From Typhlomys cinereus (taxonomy: Eukaryota > Chordata > Mammalia > Rodentia > Platacanthomyidae), in assembly GCA_023101885.1 (NCBI GenBank), contig JALPQD010000016.1:8303134-8367133 (forward strand): a stretch of DNA of 64,000 nucleotides. The letters run 5' to 3'. Each line of letters starts with the position of its first letter. Position 1 is the stretch's first letter. Positions 32,710-44,131 of the stretch are shown in pieces. Both the position numbers and the translations under genes were made by a program. A model generated the notes under the pieces. It did no database searches, was not told the origin of the DNA, and worked only from the letters and a program-made list of their open reading frames with translations.

Positions 32710-34240
32710 TAAACTGGGTACTTTTTGTATGTTATCTGATTTTAATCCTCTCACTGGTATTATAAAACAGGTAATTATTGTCCTTGCTTTACAAATGAAA
32801 AAGTTGGAAGCTGGAAAGAGGAGAGAGGATTGTTTTGGGCAAGATCACCCCAACAGTGTTGAGTGACAGCAACAGCATTTGACTTAGGTTCGTTCTGTCG
32901 CTCTTCACTTTCTTTCATGCAGAGGTAGCTGTGGTAATATACTGATGACATGCATTAAGCTAGGTTAATTAATGACCATAACGCCACACATTTATCAAGT
33001 GTTAGAAGTAGGATGTGAAAACAGAAGACAATTTGAAATCAGCTGCAAGCTGTTGAAGACATAGGACTTTGTTTATATGGAACTGTGCTAAGTTGCAGTA
33101 GTTAAGGATGATGTCCAGAGGTGGGAAGTCTGTTTAAGTGCAAACAGTACAAGCAGCACAAGCCTGGTGACGTATTAAAGTGCCTTCCTCTCAGGAGATG
33201 AAGGTCAGGGGGGTCGTTTCATGAAAGCCCTTGCCTGACCCACCCAAAAGTTGTTTTTAATTCAGTAGGCAATCAGGGGGGTTTGAAGAACCTTGATTGA
33301 AGGTGATCAGGGCTGTGCTTTTAGAAAAATCAATGCATACATTAGAAGGTGAAGGTAAGTAAGCATTCTATCTCAACACTACTAAAATAGGAATGGCTTT
33401 ATTGCCTCTCTACATCCCCTTGACCTTTTCCCAATATCAATTGGGAAACCCACTGTTATTTAACATTTAATGCCAGGCATCCTTTTTCCTTAAAGATGCC
33501 TGAATAGTAAGGCTGAGGGCTCAAACTTTTTTATATGTTGTACTAAAGAAGGTGTTTTAATATTGTGTAAGTCAAAATAATGTTTTGGTGACTGTTGAAA
33601 TGTAAAACCTTGCATGCCATTTCATAAGTGACTTTTAAATAGATAGAAACAAAGAATATTTTGCAATGAAGTTGTGTATAAAATTCGCTGTCTATAGGCA
33701 TTCAATATGTTTTAGGATCTTGCTCCATGAGCAATTTTCTTTCTTACCATTTTCTTCTTTTAACACTAGAGGTCACTCAGACTCTGTCTTTAATGTAGTT
33801 TCCCCATTGTTCATCTTCATTTAAGTGACATCGGAATTCCTGTTGTGGACTTGTGTTTTTCTTTATGAATTATACAGTTTCCCTCTCTTAACCTGCTAAT
33901 GTTAGTTTGTAACATTCTCTCTAACGCTGATAGTTTAATTGACAAATTAACTTGTGTTAGTCTGCCAGATACTGGCACGAGGGAGATTTTTCTTCATCAC
34001 CTCAATGGTTGATGTCAGCAATTCAGAAGGCAGGTTGATTGGATGCAGAATGGTTCTAATTTCAGAAAAATCGATGTTGCAGTCACACTGTTCAGACTGC
34101 ATTTTTTCAAGTGTTATACATTTGGTCATATGAAGTAGGCTCAATTTTTGTTCTCTATTTTAGCATTTTTATTAGTCTCTCATGAATACTCAACTATTAG
34201 CTTATTCTTTGTATTAATTAGGTTTTCCATTTAGTTATCA
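32710..34240. other. Repeat-poor stretch
   Basis: About 1.5 kb with no recognised repeat, microsatellite or coding frame. A minus-strand frame at 33947-34144 (65 residues) has no recognisable similarity and I do not call it a gene. Confidence 0.5.
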
Positions 34241-34244
34241 TTTT

Positions 34245-34397
34245 TTTTAAATTGTGGAGTCTTTGAGACAGGATCTCAATATAAACTTTAGACTTGGTAA
34301 GAATGTACTATGGAGCCCTGACTGACCTTGAACTCACAATCCTCTGGTCCCAGCCTCTTAAGTACTGGGATTACTGATTAGTAGTACCATACTGAAC
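34245..34397 (-). mobile_element. B1 SINE
   Basis: Antisense: ctttgagacaggatctcaat (34261-34280), ccttgaactcacaatcc (34326-34342), gtactgggattactg. Confidence 0.8.
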
Positions 34398-34549
34398 CTA
34401 CTCAACCATTTATTAGTGTTTTATTAAATCCATACCTTATGCAATAAATGAAGAGAATACAGAGGTGAATGATGTTAAATGGGGATAAATGGACTTTATT
34501 CTCACCTCCCTAAACTTTAACATGTCATAATGATAGAAATGAGTTTACT

Positions 34550-34682
34550 AGGTTGGGTATGATGGGGCACATTCCTATAATTCCAGCTCTTAGAACATTG
34601 AGGTGGGAGAATCACAAATCAGGACCAACCAGGGCTATGGAAGGAGGTCATGGCTCAGAATAAAACAACGAAAGGAAAGTAG
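34550..34682 (+). mobile_element. B1 SINE
   Basis: Sense: gatggggcacattcctataat (34560-34580), gaggtgggagaatcacaaa (34600-34618), A-rich tail. Confidence 0.75.
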
Positions 34683-34759
34683 ATTCTTTAAGTAGTGAAC
34701 TCTAGGGAAAGCAGGCTACCATTTTCTTCCCCTGCCTGTATTTTCCTTTTTTCTCCTGA

Positions 34760-35480
34760 TTCCAGGAGGAGCACTGTTTATTTACTGAGAACTTTTTCAT
34801 ATGCCAACAAAATGCATTTATGTCCTTGTCACGCCCCTCCCCCCCATTCCCCTTCTCTTCCATCCCTCCCCTCACCAGTCACGCCATGGCCCTCCTGCCC
34901 TCCTGCCCTTCTGGCCCTCTGCATGTGAGGGTCACAGGGTTCCCTTTGGAGTGCCTGTGCTAGTAAAGGACCAGATCTCTGTGGTAGTATAAGGGGCTCT
35001 TTAGTGGACAAACTCACAAGTGGAGAGGCTCCCTTCTTTTGTTCAGCACCTGCCCCTGATTCTAAGTATAGTTGTTTCTCCTGAGCTTCTCGATGGTCCA
35101 TGGGTGAATGTTGATATGTCAGCCATTGTGCAGATCTGGTGGTAGTAGATCTCACTGCAGTGAGCTCCTGGATGCAGCAACCCTGTTGTGATTGGAGTGT
35201 CCTGGACAGCAGTACAACTCCCTATCTTTAGGCTTTTACAATCTTACTGCCCCCTCTTCTACAAGGGGAGAGATTTTGATGGTCTGATTGGGGCTGACCA
35301 TTTCAGGACTGCCAATACTCTGCATTCTGGTCAGTTGTGGTTTTGTTCCTCATTAATCTTCCATTGCAGAGAGCTGGTTGAATGCCGAGAACTTTTCTTA
35401 TCTAGGGTTACAATAATGGTAGTTTACTATCACGTATTTATAGTTAATGTTAAGACTTCTGTTCCTGCCTAGCGTCTGTT
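34760..35480 (-). mobile_element. Old L1 3' UTR
   Basis: Antisense: C-rich tract 34830-34920, 'cagccattgtgcag' (35118-35131), 'tttaggcttttacaatctta' (35227-35246). Strongly diverged from the other subfamilies. Confidence 0.6.
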
Positions 35481-35536
35481 TTCTCGCCTTCCACTGTTAT
35501 TTGAATAGTATCAGGCATTTGCTCCTTGACAATAAA

Positions 35537-35537
<1 letters not shown>

Positions 35538-35565
<28 letters not shown>
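35538..35565. repeat. (GT)n microsatellite
   Basis: Short uninterrupted GT run. Confidence 0.9.
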
Positions 35566-35567
<2 letters not shown>

Positions 35568-35569
35568 GA

Positions 35570-35895
35570 AACTATTCAGAGAATAACTGGTTACTTGTGG
35601 GCCTTACAAACCACTGTCCTTTCACTGGATCCTTCTTACCAGAGTTATTGCAGCTTGCAACATTATAGGTGCATGAAGCTGTTGATCACTTTTCCCTCTC
35701 AGCCACTTTTTTTAAAAAAAAATTGCCCCCTTAATCCTTGCTAAGTTGTATTCCTTTCTTCCCTTCCCTTTAAGACTTTTCTTCTATAATTGTCTTATCC
35801 ATCTATTAGCCTATGTTCTTTTGTATGAGCACTGTTTTTGGTTTTCCATGAAGCTAGCACTTAAGTGGCATGGAGGGAAATGATTTTTCTGACGA
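35570..35895. other. No recognisable feature
   Basis: Nothing supported here. Confidence 0.4.
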
Positions 35896-35913
35896 CCTTA
35901 ACTTGGGGGGCTG

Positions 35914-36141
35914 ACTGGGTCCTTGTACGTCATCGGAGAGGAGGGCCCAGAGGAGAGTCAGTCATGCACAAGAAAGGACTCTGGGAATTGGGGCGGGAGG
36001 CACGGGGGGGGGGGGGGGGATGGGGAGGAAGGGGTGAGGGGAGTGGGAGCAGGGGGTTTGGGGGGAGGAGGAGGGAGGGAGGGAACCGGTGTACCTAATA
36101 AGTTTGTATGAGCGGAAATAATAATAAAAAATGTTAAAAAA
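35914..36141 (+). mobile_element. Short young L1 tail with G16 run and TSD
   Basis: Sense 228-bp 3' end. It is flanked by aacttggggggctg (35900-35913) and aacttggggagctg (36142-36155), one mismatch. It contains 16 consecutive G at 36004-36019 in the polypurine tract. Confidence 0.88.
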
Positions 36142-36159
36142 AACTTGGGGAGCTGCTAA

Positions 36160-36390
36160 GGTATTGGCCTCCAAACAACTTGCCAAACTGGATCATTTCC
36201 ACGACACACTTAACTGACAAAATTTTGTTTCTACATTCATTCATAGCATGCTTTCTAAATGCAATGAGAAGAATGACCTTCGATTTTCTTCTAGATTCTT
36301 CCAGGATCAAAAGCAACAAATGTCGTATGTGCCAACATCAACTGGAGGGCTTTGGTACTCATATCCCCTGTTCTAAGTCTTCAGAACTTC
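36160..36390. other. No recognisable feature
   Basis: Short single-copy-looking stretch. Confidence 0.4.
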
Positions 36391-36397
36391 TGACTCA

Positions 36398-36628
36398 GGA
36401 AGGCTGGAGAGGACTCAAAGGTTAAGACGCTGCCTTGCAAGCAGAAAGTCCTGAGTTTGGATCCCAAGTCCCATGGAAAATGCCAGGTGGAAACAGTGGT
36501 GGCCAGCACTTCCAGCCCTGGTGACCAGAGTCTGGGAAATCCCACAGTGAAGCAAAAAGGAGGTAGAAGCAATCCAAGATGACTCCAAAGTCACTCTTGG
36601 CCTTCCACAGGAGCACACATTGCTCTCT

Positions 36629-36662
<34 letters not shown>
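36398..36662 (+). mobile_element. Full-length SINE with (CA)n tail
   Basis: Sense: head ggctggagaggactcaaagg (36402-36421), B-box-like gagtttggatcc (36453-36464), body, then a CA run 36631-36660. Confidence 0.85.
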
Positions 36663-36664
<2 letters not shown>

Positions 36665-36689
36665 TGGTGTTTTTTTTTTTTTAAAAGAA

Positions 36690-37270
36690 CTTCTGACTCA
36701 AGAGTCTGAAGGTATGCCCTTCTTGCTGACTGAAAGGACAGAGCACATGTTTAGAGTTGGGAGACTCCACTTCTGGCTTTAGTTTTGTCACAAACTAATT
36801 CTTTAGTGATGGACAAGTGTTGTCACCATATGTGACATGAATATTTCATAGATCTGCTTCTAACTCCATTCTGGTCCTTCTGAAGTAATTGCAACCTATC
36901 ATTTAGGAGAACTGTTTTTCTCTATCTCTTTTCCTTCCTTCCTGTTGCCCTAGCTTTAATCATTCCAGTCTTCATGTCTTCTGGATGTCCTGGATGACAT
37001 GATATTCTTCCAGGATTCCTTGCTTTTTTTGTGCATGCTGTGGTCCTCTCTCCTAATGGATAAACAACTCACATTCATCCTTCACACACTACCTTAACAG
37101 TCATAATTGAAAATTTTAAAATGTATAATTAAATTTTTAATAAAAAAATAAATTCATCGAGTAAAATAGAAAAAAAAAACAGTCATAATTGAGAAGCTTG
37201 GCTCGACTTCACTCTGCTCCAATTCTTCTTCATTCAGCTGCCCATTCCTTTATTTCTTTTAACAACTTTC
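36690..37270. other. No recognisable feature
   Basis: AT-rich; nothing supported. Confidence 0.4.
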
Positions 37271-37274
37271 TTAA

Positions 37275-37760
37275 CATTTTTAATTTTTAAAATCTTTGAC
37301 AACTTTCATACATCCATATAAAGAATTTATGTCATTTTCTCCACTTACTATCCGGGTCCATTCTCCCTCCTTTTCCTACTTTATGTTTCTTGTTTTCAGT
37401 CAGTCTCCCTTCTGCTTTCATGCTTTCTTGCATGTGTGGCCGCTGGATTTCATGTGGGATGCCTATACTGGCAAGTGCCTGAATCTTGCTGGGGCATGGA
37501 TGACTTATCTATGGGAAAACCATTGTGTAAAGTAGCTCCCCTTCTCCTGTCTGACATCTATCTTCAATAGTCTCTCTGGAGGAGTGGTGCCTCTTGAGAT
37601 CTTGAAACATTGGTAGGCCAAGTATTGCACAGGTCTTATGGAAGTAAACTTGGTTGTAGTAAATTCTTGGGTGCAACAGCCCTGTTAGGACCAGAAGGTC
37701 ATTCCTTTCAAGGTCTTATTTCACTTTGGACATACTATTCATGCTCTTATAGGTCTCTTA
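37275..37760 (-). mobile_element. Lx-like L1 3' UTR
   Basis: Antisense: 'tttgacaactttcatacatcc' (37294-37314), C-rich tract, 'gcatgtgtggccgctggattt' (37430-37450). Confidence 0.65.
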
Positions 37761-37884
37761 CTGTGCATTGAACAGCTGTTTCTCTCAGAGGAGATGGGAT
37801 TGCCTGCTACTATGTTTCTACCTTTTGCATATTCTCTCTCTTTCTGTCTCCATGCATATTTGGGCATATGCCCAAGAGAGCACT

Positions 37885-38175
37885 TGAGCACTTGAGTGTG
37901 TGCCTGTGGAGGCCCAGCAGTGACATTGGGAATCATTCTGGATTACTCTACTTCCTTATTGCTTGCTCTGGGTTTTCCCAGGCTTCATCTTCCAGGGCCA
38001 GAATTACAGGCCTTTGAATTACAGGTCTCTGAAATACAGACCTTTGAAATTACAGGTCTCTTCCAGGGCTAGAAATACAGATCTGCATTTTTATGTAGGA
38101 TTTGGGGATCTGAACACAGGTCCTTTGGCTTTTGAGGCAAAGACTTTAACCACTGAACCATCTAGCCCCTCAGTA
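37885..38175 (-). mobile_element. SINE with internal 15-bp tandem expansion
   Basis: Antisense dominant SINE. At 38001-38080 the short 'ccagggccagaagt' segment is expanded into about four 15-bp units (starts near 38001, 38016, 38031, 38046) built on gaattacaggtctct. A second copy of the ccagggct word follows. Confidence 0.85.
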
Positions 38176-38179
38176 CATT

Positions 38180-39300
38180 TTTTTCTTTTAAACACAAAGC
38201 CAGACTTCAAGGTTTAGTGCATGACTAAATCCATATATGTATATATGCTTTCCTTTCTGTATTATGAAACCTTAGATGAAACCTAGATGAAACCCTTGAT
38301 CATTTTTGCTGTTTTGAAAAATTCATCTTTTCTCATATTATAAATGAATTTAATGAATATTAAGTTGCACAAAGAATGAAAGGATTAGAATGAGAAAAAC
38401 TTACCTATATCCTAAAGTGTCTCCAGACTCTAAGTTCAACACTTTGTATTTTCTGCATTGTTCAGGTATTATAATTGGATATGATTTCAATAACGTTTCA
38501 CAAGCGGAAGTGCTATTGTACTGGGACTGTGCTAAACACATTTCAGAGACTTTTGCAATTTTTACAGAGACTTCCACCAAAAGCTTTATGTTATCTATAT
38601 TTTACAGAACAGGATTCTAAGGCTTAACCAAGTAAGGTCACATGTGTGGTGCTGAATCTCGGATTCATGCTTATTAGATGATTATATTAAAAACAAGTTC
38701 AAGAAAAGAAAAGCCTTTGGCCAACCAGACCAAGTTACCTGACAGTATAATATTCAGAGAAGTTGATAAAAGCAGGTTATAATGAATACCCTTGTCTTAG
38801 AAATAAAATGGGAACAAGATGTTGAGGACTGTTCTGTCTTAGTTCTTAGTTCTGTCTTGGGGTCCAGGAGCACTTGCTTTGTGTCGGCGTCTGTTATAGT
38901 TCTGTATACTAGTAGCACATGCAGACAGTGAGCAACCATCCCAGTCTCATTTCTCCCGAAGTCTGCAAATTCAATCTTTGTTTCAAACACTTGAAATAGG
39001 CTCCTAGTAATGTGATACTTGGAGGGCTCAATTTATCCAGCAGGGACCACCTCCATTTTTCTTTTTCTCTGCATTTCTGACAGCCTAACAACAGAACAGG
39101 AGTTACACTGGCTTGAGCTTTGCTGCTGGGCCAAAGACATATAACCTGATGCTTTTTTCCTCGAGAGAGCACAACTCTACCAAGTACATTCAGCTTAAAT
39201 TTGGTACTTGTACCAACCTCGCTGCTTAAAAAATTTGGCAAAATGCCAATTTACAGCAAGTTTTAAAAAGAATATAGAAGTGAACTAAGGTCTTAGTTTT
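38180..39300. other. No recognisable feature
   Basis: About 1.1 kb repeat-poor. A minus-strand frame of 110 residues at 38909-39241 is unrecognised and not called. Confidence 0.5.
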
Positions 39301-39304
39301 TAAT

Positions 39305-39422
39305 TAATTAATTAAGGGACAGGTCTTGCTATGCTTCCCAAGTTAGTCTCAAACTAGTGAGTCAGAGTGACCCTCTTACTCTGCTGGAACTTCAGGTCTG
39401 AGCCACCACGAGTGGGCTAACA
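39305..39422 (-). mobile_element. Old B1 SINE
   Basis: Antisense, diverged: ggacaggtcttgctatgct (39316-39334), gagccaccacgagtgggc (39401-39418). Confidence 0.65.
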
Positions 39423-39524
39423 TTTCCATTTTTAAACTCATTAACAAGTGACCCTTACTAGATTGATTACTAGATCAGAATTGGTGAGTAGAAAGTGATG
39501 TGTATTTATTTTTTAATATTTTAG

Positions 39525-39640
39525 AATTTTTTTCCTAGTTTTACAAGCATATTGAGTACTTATCCCTTCTCCATCCTTCTTTCCCCTCTTCCCTCCTTTT
39601 CACCTCTCCCTTCATCAATCCATTGTGATATGCATTAAAT
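39525..39640 (-). mobile_element. L1 3' terminus, second subfamily
   Basis: Antisense: agttttacaagcatattgag (39537-39556) and a CT-rich tract, as at 21453. Truncated early. Confidence 0.6.
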
Positions 39641-39644
39641 GTGA

Positions 39645-40720
39645 GAGCATCTAAAATATTTGATTTACGAATTATCTTGTTTCTTATTTCTTACAGCACA
39701 CAAGTTGAAAAACTTGAATAAAAATGTAATATCAGCCTAGAGATAATTATTGTTATTACATTAATATAATTCTTTTTAGTCAAGAAATCTTAATTAGAGG
39801 TGTAATTGATCGTATTCTTTTGGCTGATACATACCAGTTTCCTATGAGTGGCAGATAAGGAAACATATCTATTGAATGCTTGTTATTTGCTAGCCACTGA
39901 GTTGGATGTTCTGCATACCTTCTGTAATCCATCAACCTCTGTGTTGTTTGCTTTTAGGATGCTGGGGTCCAGCCCCAGAGGTCAGCTTAGTGATTGGGTG
40001 CTGCCCAAAACCTGTCTTCAGTCATTGAGAGAGTGCTTTGTCTTGCCTAGACTCCAAGTGAGGAAGTCAGAAAGGTTAAGAGAGGCCTGTGAAATGCTGA
40101 GAAGTGTGTTTTCTAATGGGAATAAAAATGCATCAGAGAAAGGCTGGGCAGAAAGCAGGGACCGCATTACAGCAACGAAAGGAAATTTTCTTCAGTTCGC
40201 CTCCCCCAGCACTGTTATGTAAGTCTGTTTTTATGTCTGTTTGCTTAGGTGACGAGGCAGATTTTTCCCAATTAGACCATCACTTAAACTTGTTCATCTC
40301 AGGCATACAAACGAGCCTCATCGGGGTTCCTGTGACAGGCGTTTACTTTGTATCATCACGGGTGTTTTGACAACATCACGAGGAAGGAAAACAACTCTGC
40401 CAGCTCCATCCGCAAGCCTCTTCTCCTTCCTTTATCTTTGACTCATTGGTGTCAATAAATAAAACTTACCCCACCTACCCTGTTTCCCCCTCTCCTCTTT
40501 TCCTATTCAATTCAAGATTTTAATTTGAAAATTGTTATTTTTAGCCTTGGTCTTGATAGTCCCTCCATTCACACCTTGTGGATTGCCAGTAATGCATCTT
40601 GTGTTGGGCGGCAAACATTACAAGAAGATTCACTGAGCGTGGGCTATAGCTTATATCCTTTAAGGCTAACTCAGTGCCCACTCATCAGGTCCCTGGGTCT
40701 CAATTTTCTTTTTCTTTCCT
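39645..40720. other. No recognisable feature
   Basis: Repeat-poor. A plus-strand frame of 124 residues at 39848-40222 lacks recognisable similarity. Confidence 0.5.
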
Positions 40721-40725
40721 TTGAG

Positions 40726-40728
<3 letters not shown>

Positions 40729-40782
<54 letters not shown>

Positions 40783-40784
40783 TT
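40729..40784. repeat. (CT)n microsatellite
   Basis: Nearly pure CT run with one G interruption near 40773. Confidence 0.95.
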
Positions 40785-40879
40785 CAACTTCTGGCAATGC
40801 ATTGCAAGATGTTTTCCAGAGAATATGCATTGCACATTACAGCTGCTCATCAATACGGCCATTAGGACAGGTGCTTATT

Positions 40880-40965
40880 TGTCAAATTCTTGGTGCCAGG
40901 AATTGAATGCAAGGCTTTGCACACTGCAGGTAAATGCTCTAGCATGGAGATATATCCTGTCTGAG
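40880..40965 (-). mobile_element. ID-like SINE
   Basis: Antisense: 'tggtgccaggaattgaatgca' (40891-40911) and 'taaatgctctagcatggaga', the reversed ID body. Confidence 0.6.
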
Positions 40966-40969
40966 TGCA

Positions 40970-41505
40970 AACCACACTCAGAAATCAGAGCAAGGCATGG
41001 ACGGATGAAGGAGGTAGGGGAGAAAAAGAGAGACAACAAAAACAACAGCGACAACAAAAAACCCAACCAACTCCACAACTAGCTCTTTCAGGCAAGTGAT
41101 CTAAAGTCTTCACTAGTTGCAGCTATCAGGCATGACTAATGAACGCATGCTCACACCATAGGTTGCAAAGAGAGTCATCTTTGTTAATTCAGAGCTAGGA
41201 AGGGCCATGAAGCCAACAGACATGGAACACACTGTGGAAACACACACTAATGGGTCCAAGCAGAAGGCCTGTGCTGACTTGGAGTCTGTTCTGAGCTATC
41301 AGGTATGACAGGTGGTGTGGTGGGTGAAATTAAGTGGAAAGGTGGCTCTTTGTGGTTGGAATTGCAGCAGGGCCAGTGGGCACTTGCCAAGGGTGAATGA
41401 AAGAATCAACCTTCAAATCTGATGTCAGCCTGGATATTCATTCCACTTTTCATTTACTGTGTTGTTTTGTGTTATTAATAGAGACACTGGTACTTGATAA
41501 GGGTG
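40970..41505. other. No recognisable feature
   Basis: Includes a short AAC-rich run 41035-41060; otherwise nothing. Confidence 0.4.
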
Positions 41506-41509
41506 AGGT

Positions 41510-41668
41510 ATTTTTGTTTTTGTTTTGTTCTGAAATAAGGTCTTCTTATGTAGCCCAGGCTGGCTTAAATTCATTATGTAGCCCAGGTGGGTCTCAAACT
41601 TGATAGCCTAGATTGGCCTCAGCCTCCTGAGTGCTGGGATTACAGGTATGTAGCACTAACCCTGGTGG
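41510..41668 (-). mobile_element. B1 SINE with internal duplication
   Basis: Antisense. 'gtagcccaggctggctt' (41550-41566) recurs as 'gtagcccaggtgggtct' (41578-41594), a tandem duplication of about 28 bp inside the B1. Confidence 0.7.
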
Positions 41669-41790
41669 GGCAAATTTTTGGTGATTGTTATAGCTGGGAA
41701 ATAGAAATGCTTCTCTACTTTCCCTTAGGAAGAGAAGGAGCAAGAGAATAGCAAGAAGTTGAACCTGAGCACTTAGGAATTATTGCCTCT

Positions 41791-41873
41791 GGGGTTGGGG
41801 ATTTAGTTCTGTGATAGAGCACTGGCTTTACAAGTGCAAGGCCTTAGGTTCAGTCCCCAGCACTGAAAAAAAA
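41791..41873 (+). mobile_element. ID element with TSD
   Basis: Sense. It begins ggggttggggatttag, has gtgatagagcactgg and ggttcagtccccagcac, and ends in A8. The ID family derives from a tRNA-related BC1-type RNA. Near-perfect duplication ggaattattg(c/t)ctctg lies at 41776-41790 and 41874-41888. Confidence 0.9.
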
Positions 41874-41891
41874 GGAATTATTGTCTCTGGG

Positions 41892-42395
41892 TGTGCTGTT
41901 GCTTCAGGTGCTAACCTATGAGACACCCATTAAGACCATGCTGCGCATGCATGGTCAGCAAGGCTGGTGATAGACGATGGAGAGTTTTATAGACAACTGT
42001 AAGGAGCTCAGAGGACGCTGGCTTTTATATATCTCTGCATATATTTTAGGACAAGACTCATGCCATCTCTGCCGCTCTTCCTTCCTATGCAGAATAATAT
42101 CAGTTACTTCAAGTAATCACATGGTTTTATTTCCCCAGTGTCCTTGCACACTGTCTTACTTAAACATGCATAGTTCCTGGCACATGTAATGGGGCCCAGC
42201 GAGTCTTCATTGTTGAAGCTAATTTCTTCATCATATTGTCTTTGTTGGTATAGATTGAGTATCCCTTATCTAAAATGTTTGGGACCAGAAGAGTTTTTGA
42301 TTTTGAAGTGCTTGGGGATGGGACCCAAGTGTAAGGAGTTCAGAGTAAGGATAGTCTGAAGGTGATTTTGTACAACCCTCTCAGTACGCCTATGC
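41892..42395. other. No recognisable feature
   Basis: Nothing supported here. Confidence 0.4.
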
Positions 42396-42399
42396 TTTT

Positions 42400-42442
42400 G
42401 AAAATTTATCATTATTATTGTGTGTATGATGGTATGTGTGCA

Positions 42443-42487
<45 letters not shown>

Positions 42488-42625
42488 ATGTGTGCATTTG
42501 TGTGATGGACAACTTCATAGACTTAGTTCTCATCTTTGACCTTTATGTGGATTCTGGGGATTGTGTTCAGGTCAGGTTTGTGTGGCGAGAGCCTTTACCT
42601 GCCGAGCCATCTCACTGGCCCAATA
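42400..42625 (-). mobile_element. B3-like SINE with (GT)n
   Basis: Antisense. GT array 42451-42486, reversed head gccgagccatctcactggcc (42601-42620). Confidence 0.75.
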
Positions 42626-42784
42626 CACTCATGTTTTGACTGCGACCCATCACACAAGGTCAGCCATGGAATCTTCTCCTAGGGCTGTCCTGTTAGCGCT
42701 TGAGAAGTTTCAGATTTTGGAGCATTTTAGCTTAGGGATGGTCAACTTGGATACATTTTCTCATTCTTTTTCTATGAAATCCTG

Positions 42785-43005
42785 CTTTTAAAAAATCTTT
42801 ATTATTTTTAATTTTATACACATGAATATAGTGATTTCATAATATTTTCAACCCTTAGTCCCAAATCCCATCTCCCCTGCTTTTCCCCTTATAACCCTTT
42901 ATCGCTTCTGCCTGACTCCCTCCTGTTTCAAGTCTTTTTTCTTGTGCGACTCACTGTTCTTCACTTAGTCTGGGATGACTTATGCCTGACCTGAGGATCT
43001 TGCTT
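42785..43005 (-). mobile_element. Lx-like L1 3' terminus
   Basis: Antisense, with atagtgatttcataatatttt (42827-42847) and gactccctcctgtttcaag (42914-42932). Confidence 0.6.
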
Positions 43006-43029
43006 TAAAAAAAAAAAACTATTTAATTC

Positions 43030-43233
43030 ATCAGAGAGAGAGGGAGACAAACAGAGAGAGAAAGAAAGGGATGGAGAAAAAAAGATAGGGAGAGAGAAAG
43101 AGAGAGGAGAGAGAGGGAGAAGGGAAGAGAAAGGGAGGGAGAGGAAAAGAGGGAGAGAAAGAGAAAGAGGGAGAGACAGAGGAAAAACAAAGAGGGAGAA
43201 AGAGAGAGGGAGAGAGGGAGGGCGGGAGTATGC

Positions 43234-43292
<59 letters not shown>
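43030..43292. repeat. Polypurine (GA)n-rich array
   Basis: About 260 bp of almost pure purines on the plus strand, ending in a GA dinucleotide run from about 43236. Its long serine/leucine frame on the minus strand is not a gene. Confidence 0.95.
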
Positions 43293-43294
<2 letters not shown>

Positions 43295-43299
43295 GTTCT

Positions 43300-43865
43300 G
43301 GTTTCTTATGAAAAGAGTCAGTCATGGTGACCAGAGCCGATTGATTCCTAATTAAATTCAGTGAAGGCTTGCGCCGGGGTGAATTTGTTCTGATTCAAAA
43401 CCGCTTTTCCTTCCTGCCTCATGATTGTGGCTCTTTCACAGCCAGCACAATGTGGGCAGGGAGGAACTCTGCTCTGTTCCACTCCACACAGGGATCAAGG
43501 CCCATGGGAGCCAGAAGGCTTTGTGATGCAGCAGAAGCCACTCGTTAGAGCAAGGGGAGACTCCACGGTAACAGGGGACTGCCCACACGCACAGGACAGA
43601 TCACAGGCGGCTGTTCTTTTAGTTGCGGAAACTTTCCACTCCCCAAGAAGCAAGGAAGAGGCCCACAGAGGTGATTAAGCCAATGATTGGGAGGGACAGC
43701 AGTCTGAGAGAGAGTCTGTGCAGAAACCGCTCAGCGGGCTTGCTGAGTTGGGCCGGAACCTGCGACTCCATGAACCAACCCGTACACTTCATCACCTGGA
43801 ATGGCCGAGGCTTTGACGGACGTGTGGCAGTGGACTTTAACTGACATTGGCAGTGGACATTGATC
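43300..43865. other. Repeat-poor, slightly GC-rich stretch
   Basis: No repeat family recognised. Short overlapping frames have no recognisable similarity. Confidence 0.45.
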
Positions 43866-43874
43866 TGGGAATTT

Positions 43875-43995
43875 CCAGGCTGTGCCACTACACCTGCCCT
43901 GCATTTTTACATGGAATCTGGAAATCTGAACCCAAGCAGGTCCAGTTGCTTGTGAGGCAAGGACTTTAACCACTGAGCCATCTCCTCAGCCCCCT
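43875..43995 (-). mobile_element. SINE head fragment
   Basis: Antisense 5' part of the dominant SINE: 'gcatttttacatggaatctgg' (43901-43921) to reversed head 'ccactgagccatctcctcagc' (43971-43991). Confidence 0.75.
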
Positions 43996-44131
43996 ATTTG
44001 CTTTTTAAAGTCAGTTTATAAAGTAACAGGCTTCCTTATGGAATCTTCATGCATGTTTTTGGTTGATCCTCTCTCCACCCTGTTGCTGCTCCACTCCATC
44101 CCTCTGCACCCTCTCCCACTTTAATTCCCAG

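Noticed and set aside
39848..40222. 124-residue plus-strand frame in repeat-poor DNA
   Set aside because: No recognisable similarity, no Kozak or splice context that decides it. Length is within chance.
40525..41082. 185-residue plus-strand frame
   Set aside because: It crosses a CT microsatellite and an ID-like SINE. No recognisable domain.
43023..43325. Serine/leucine-rich frame on the minus strand
   Set aside because: It is a translation of the GA array.
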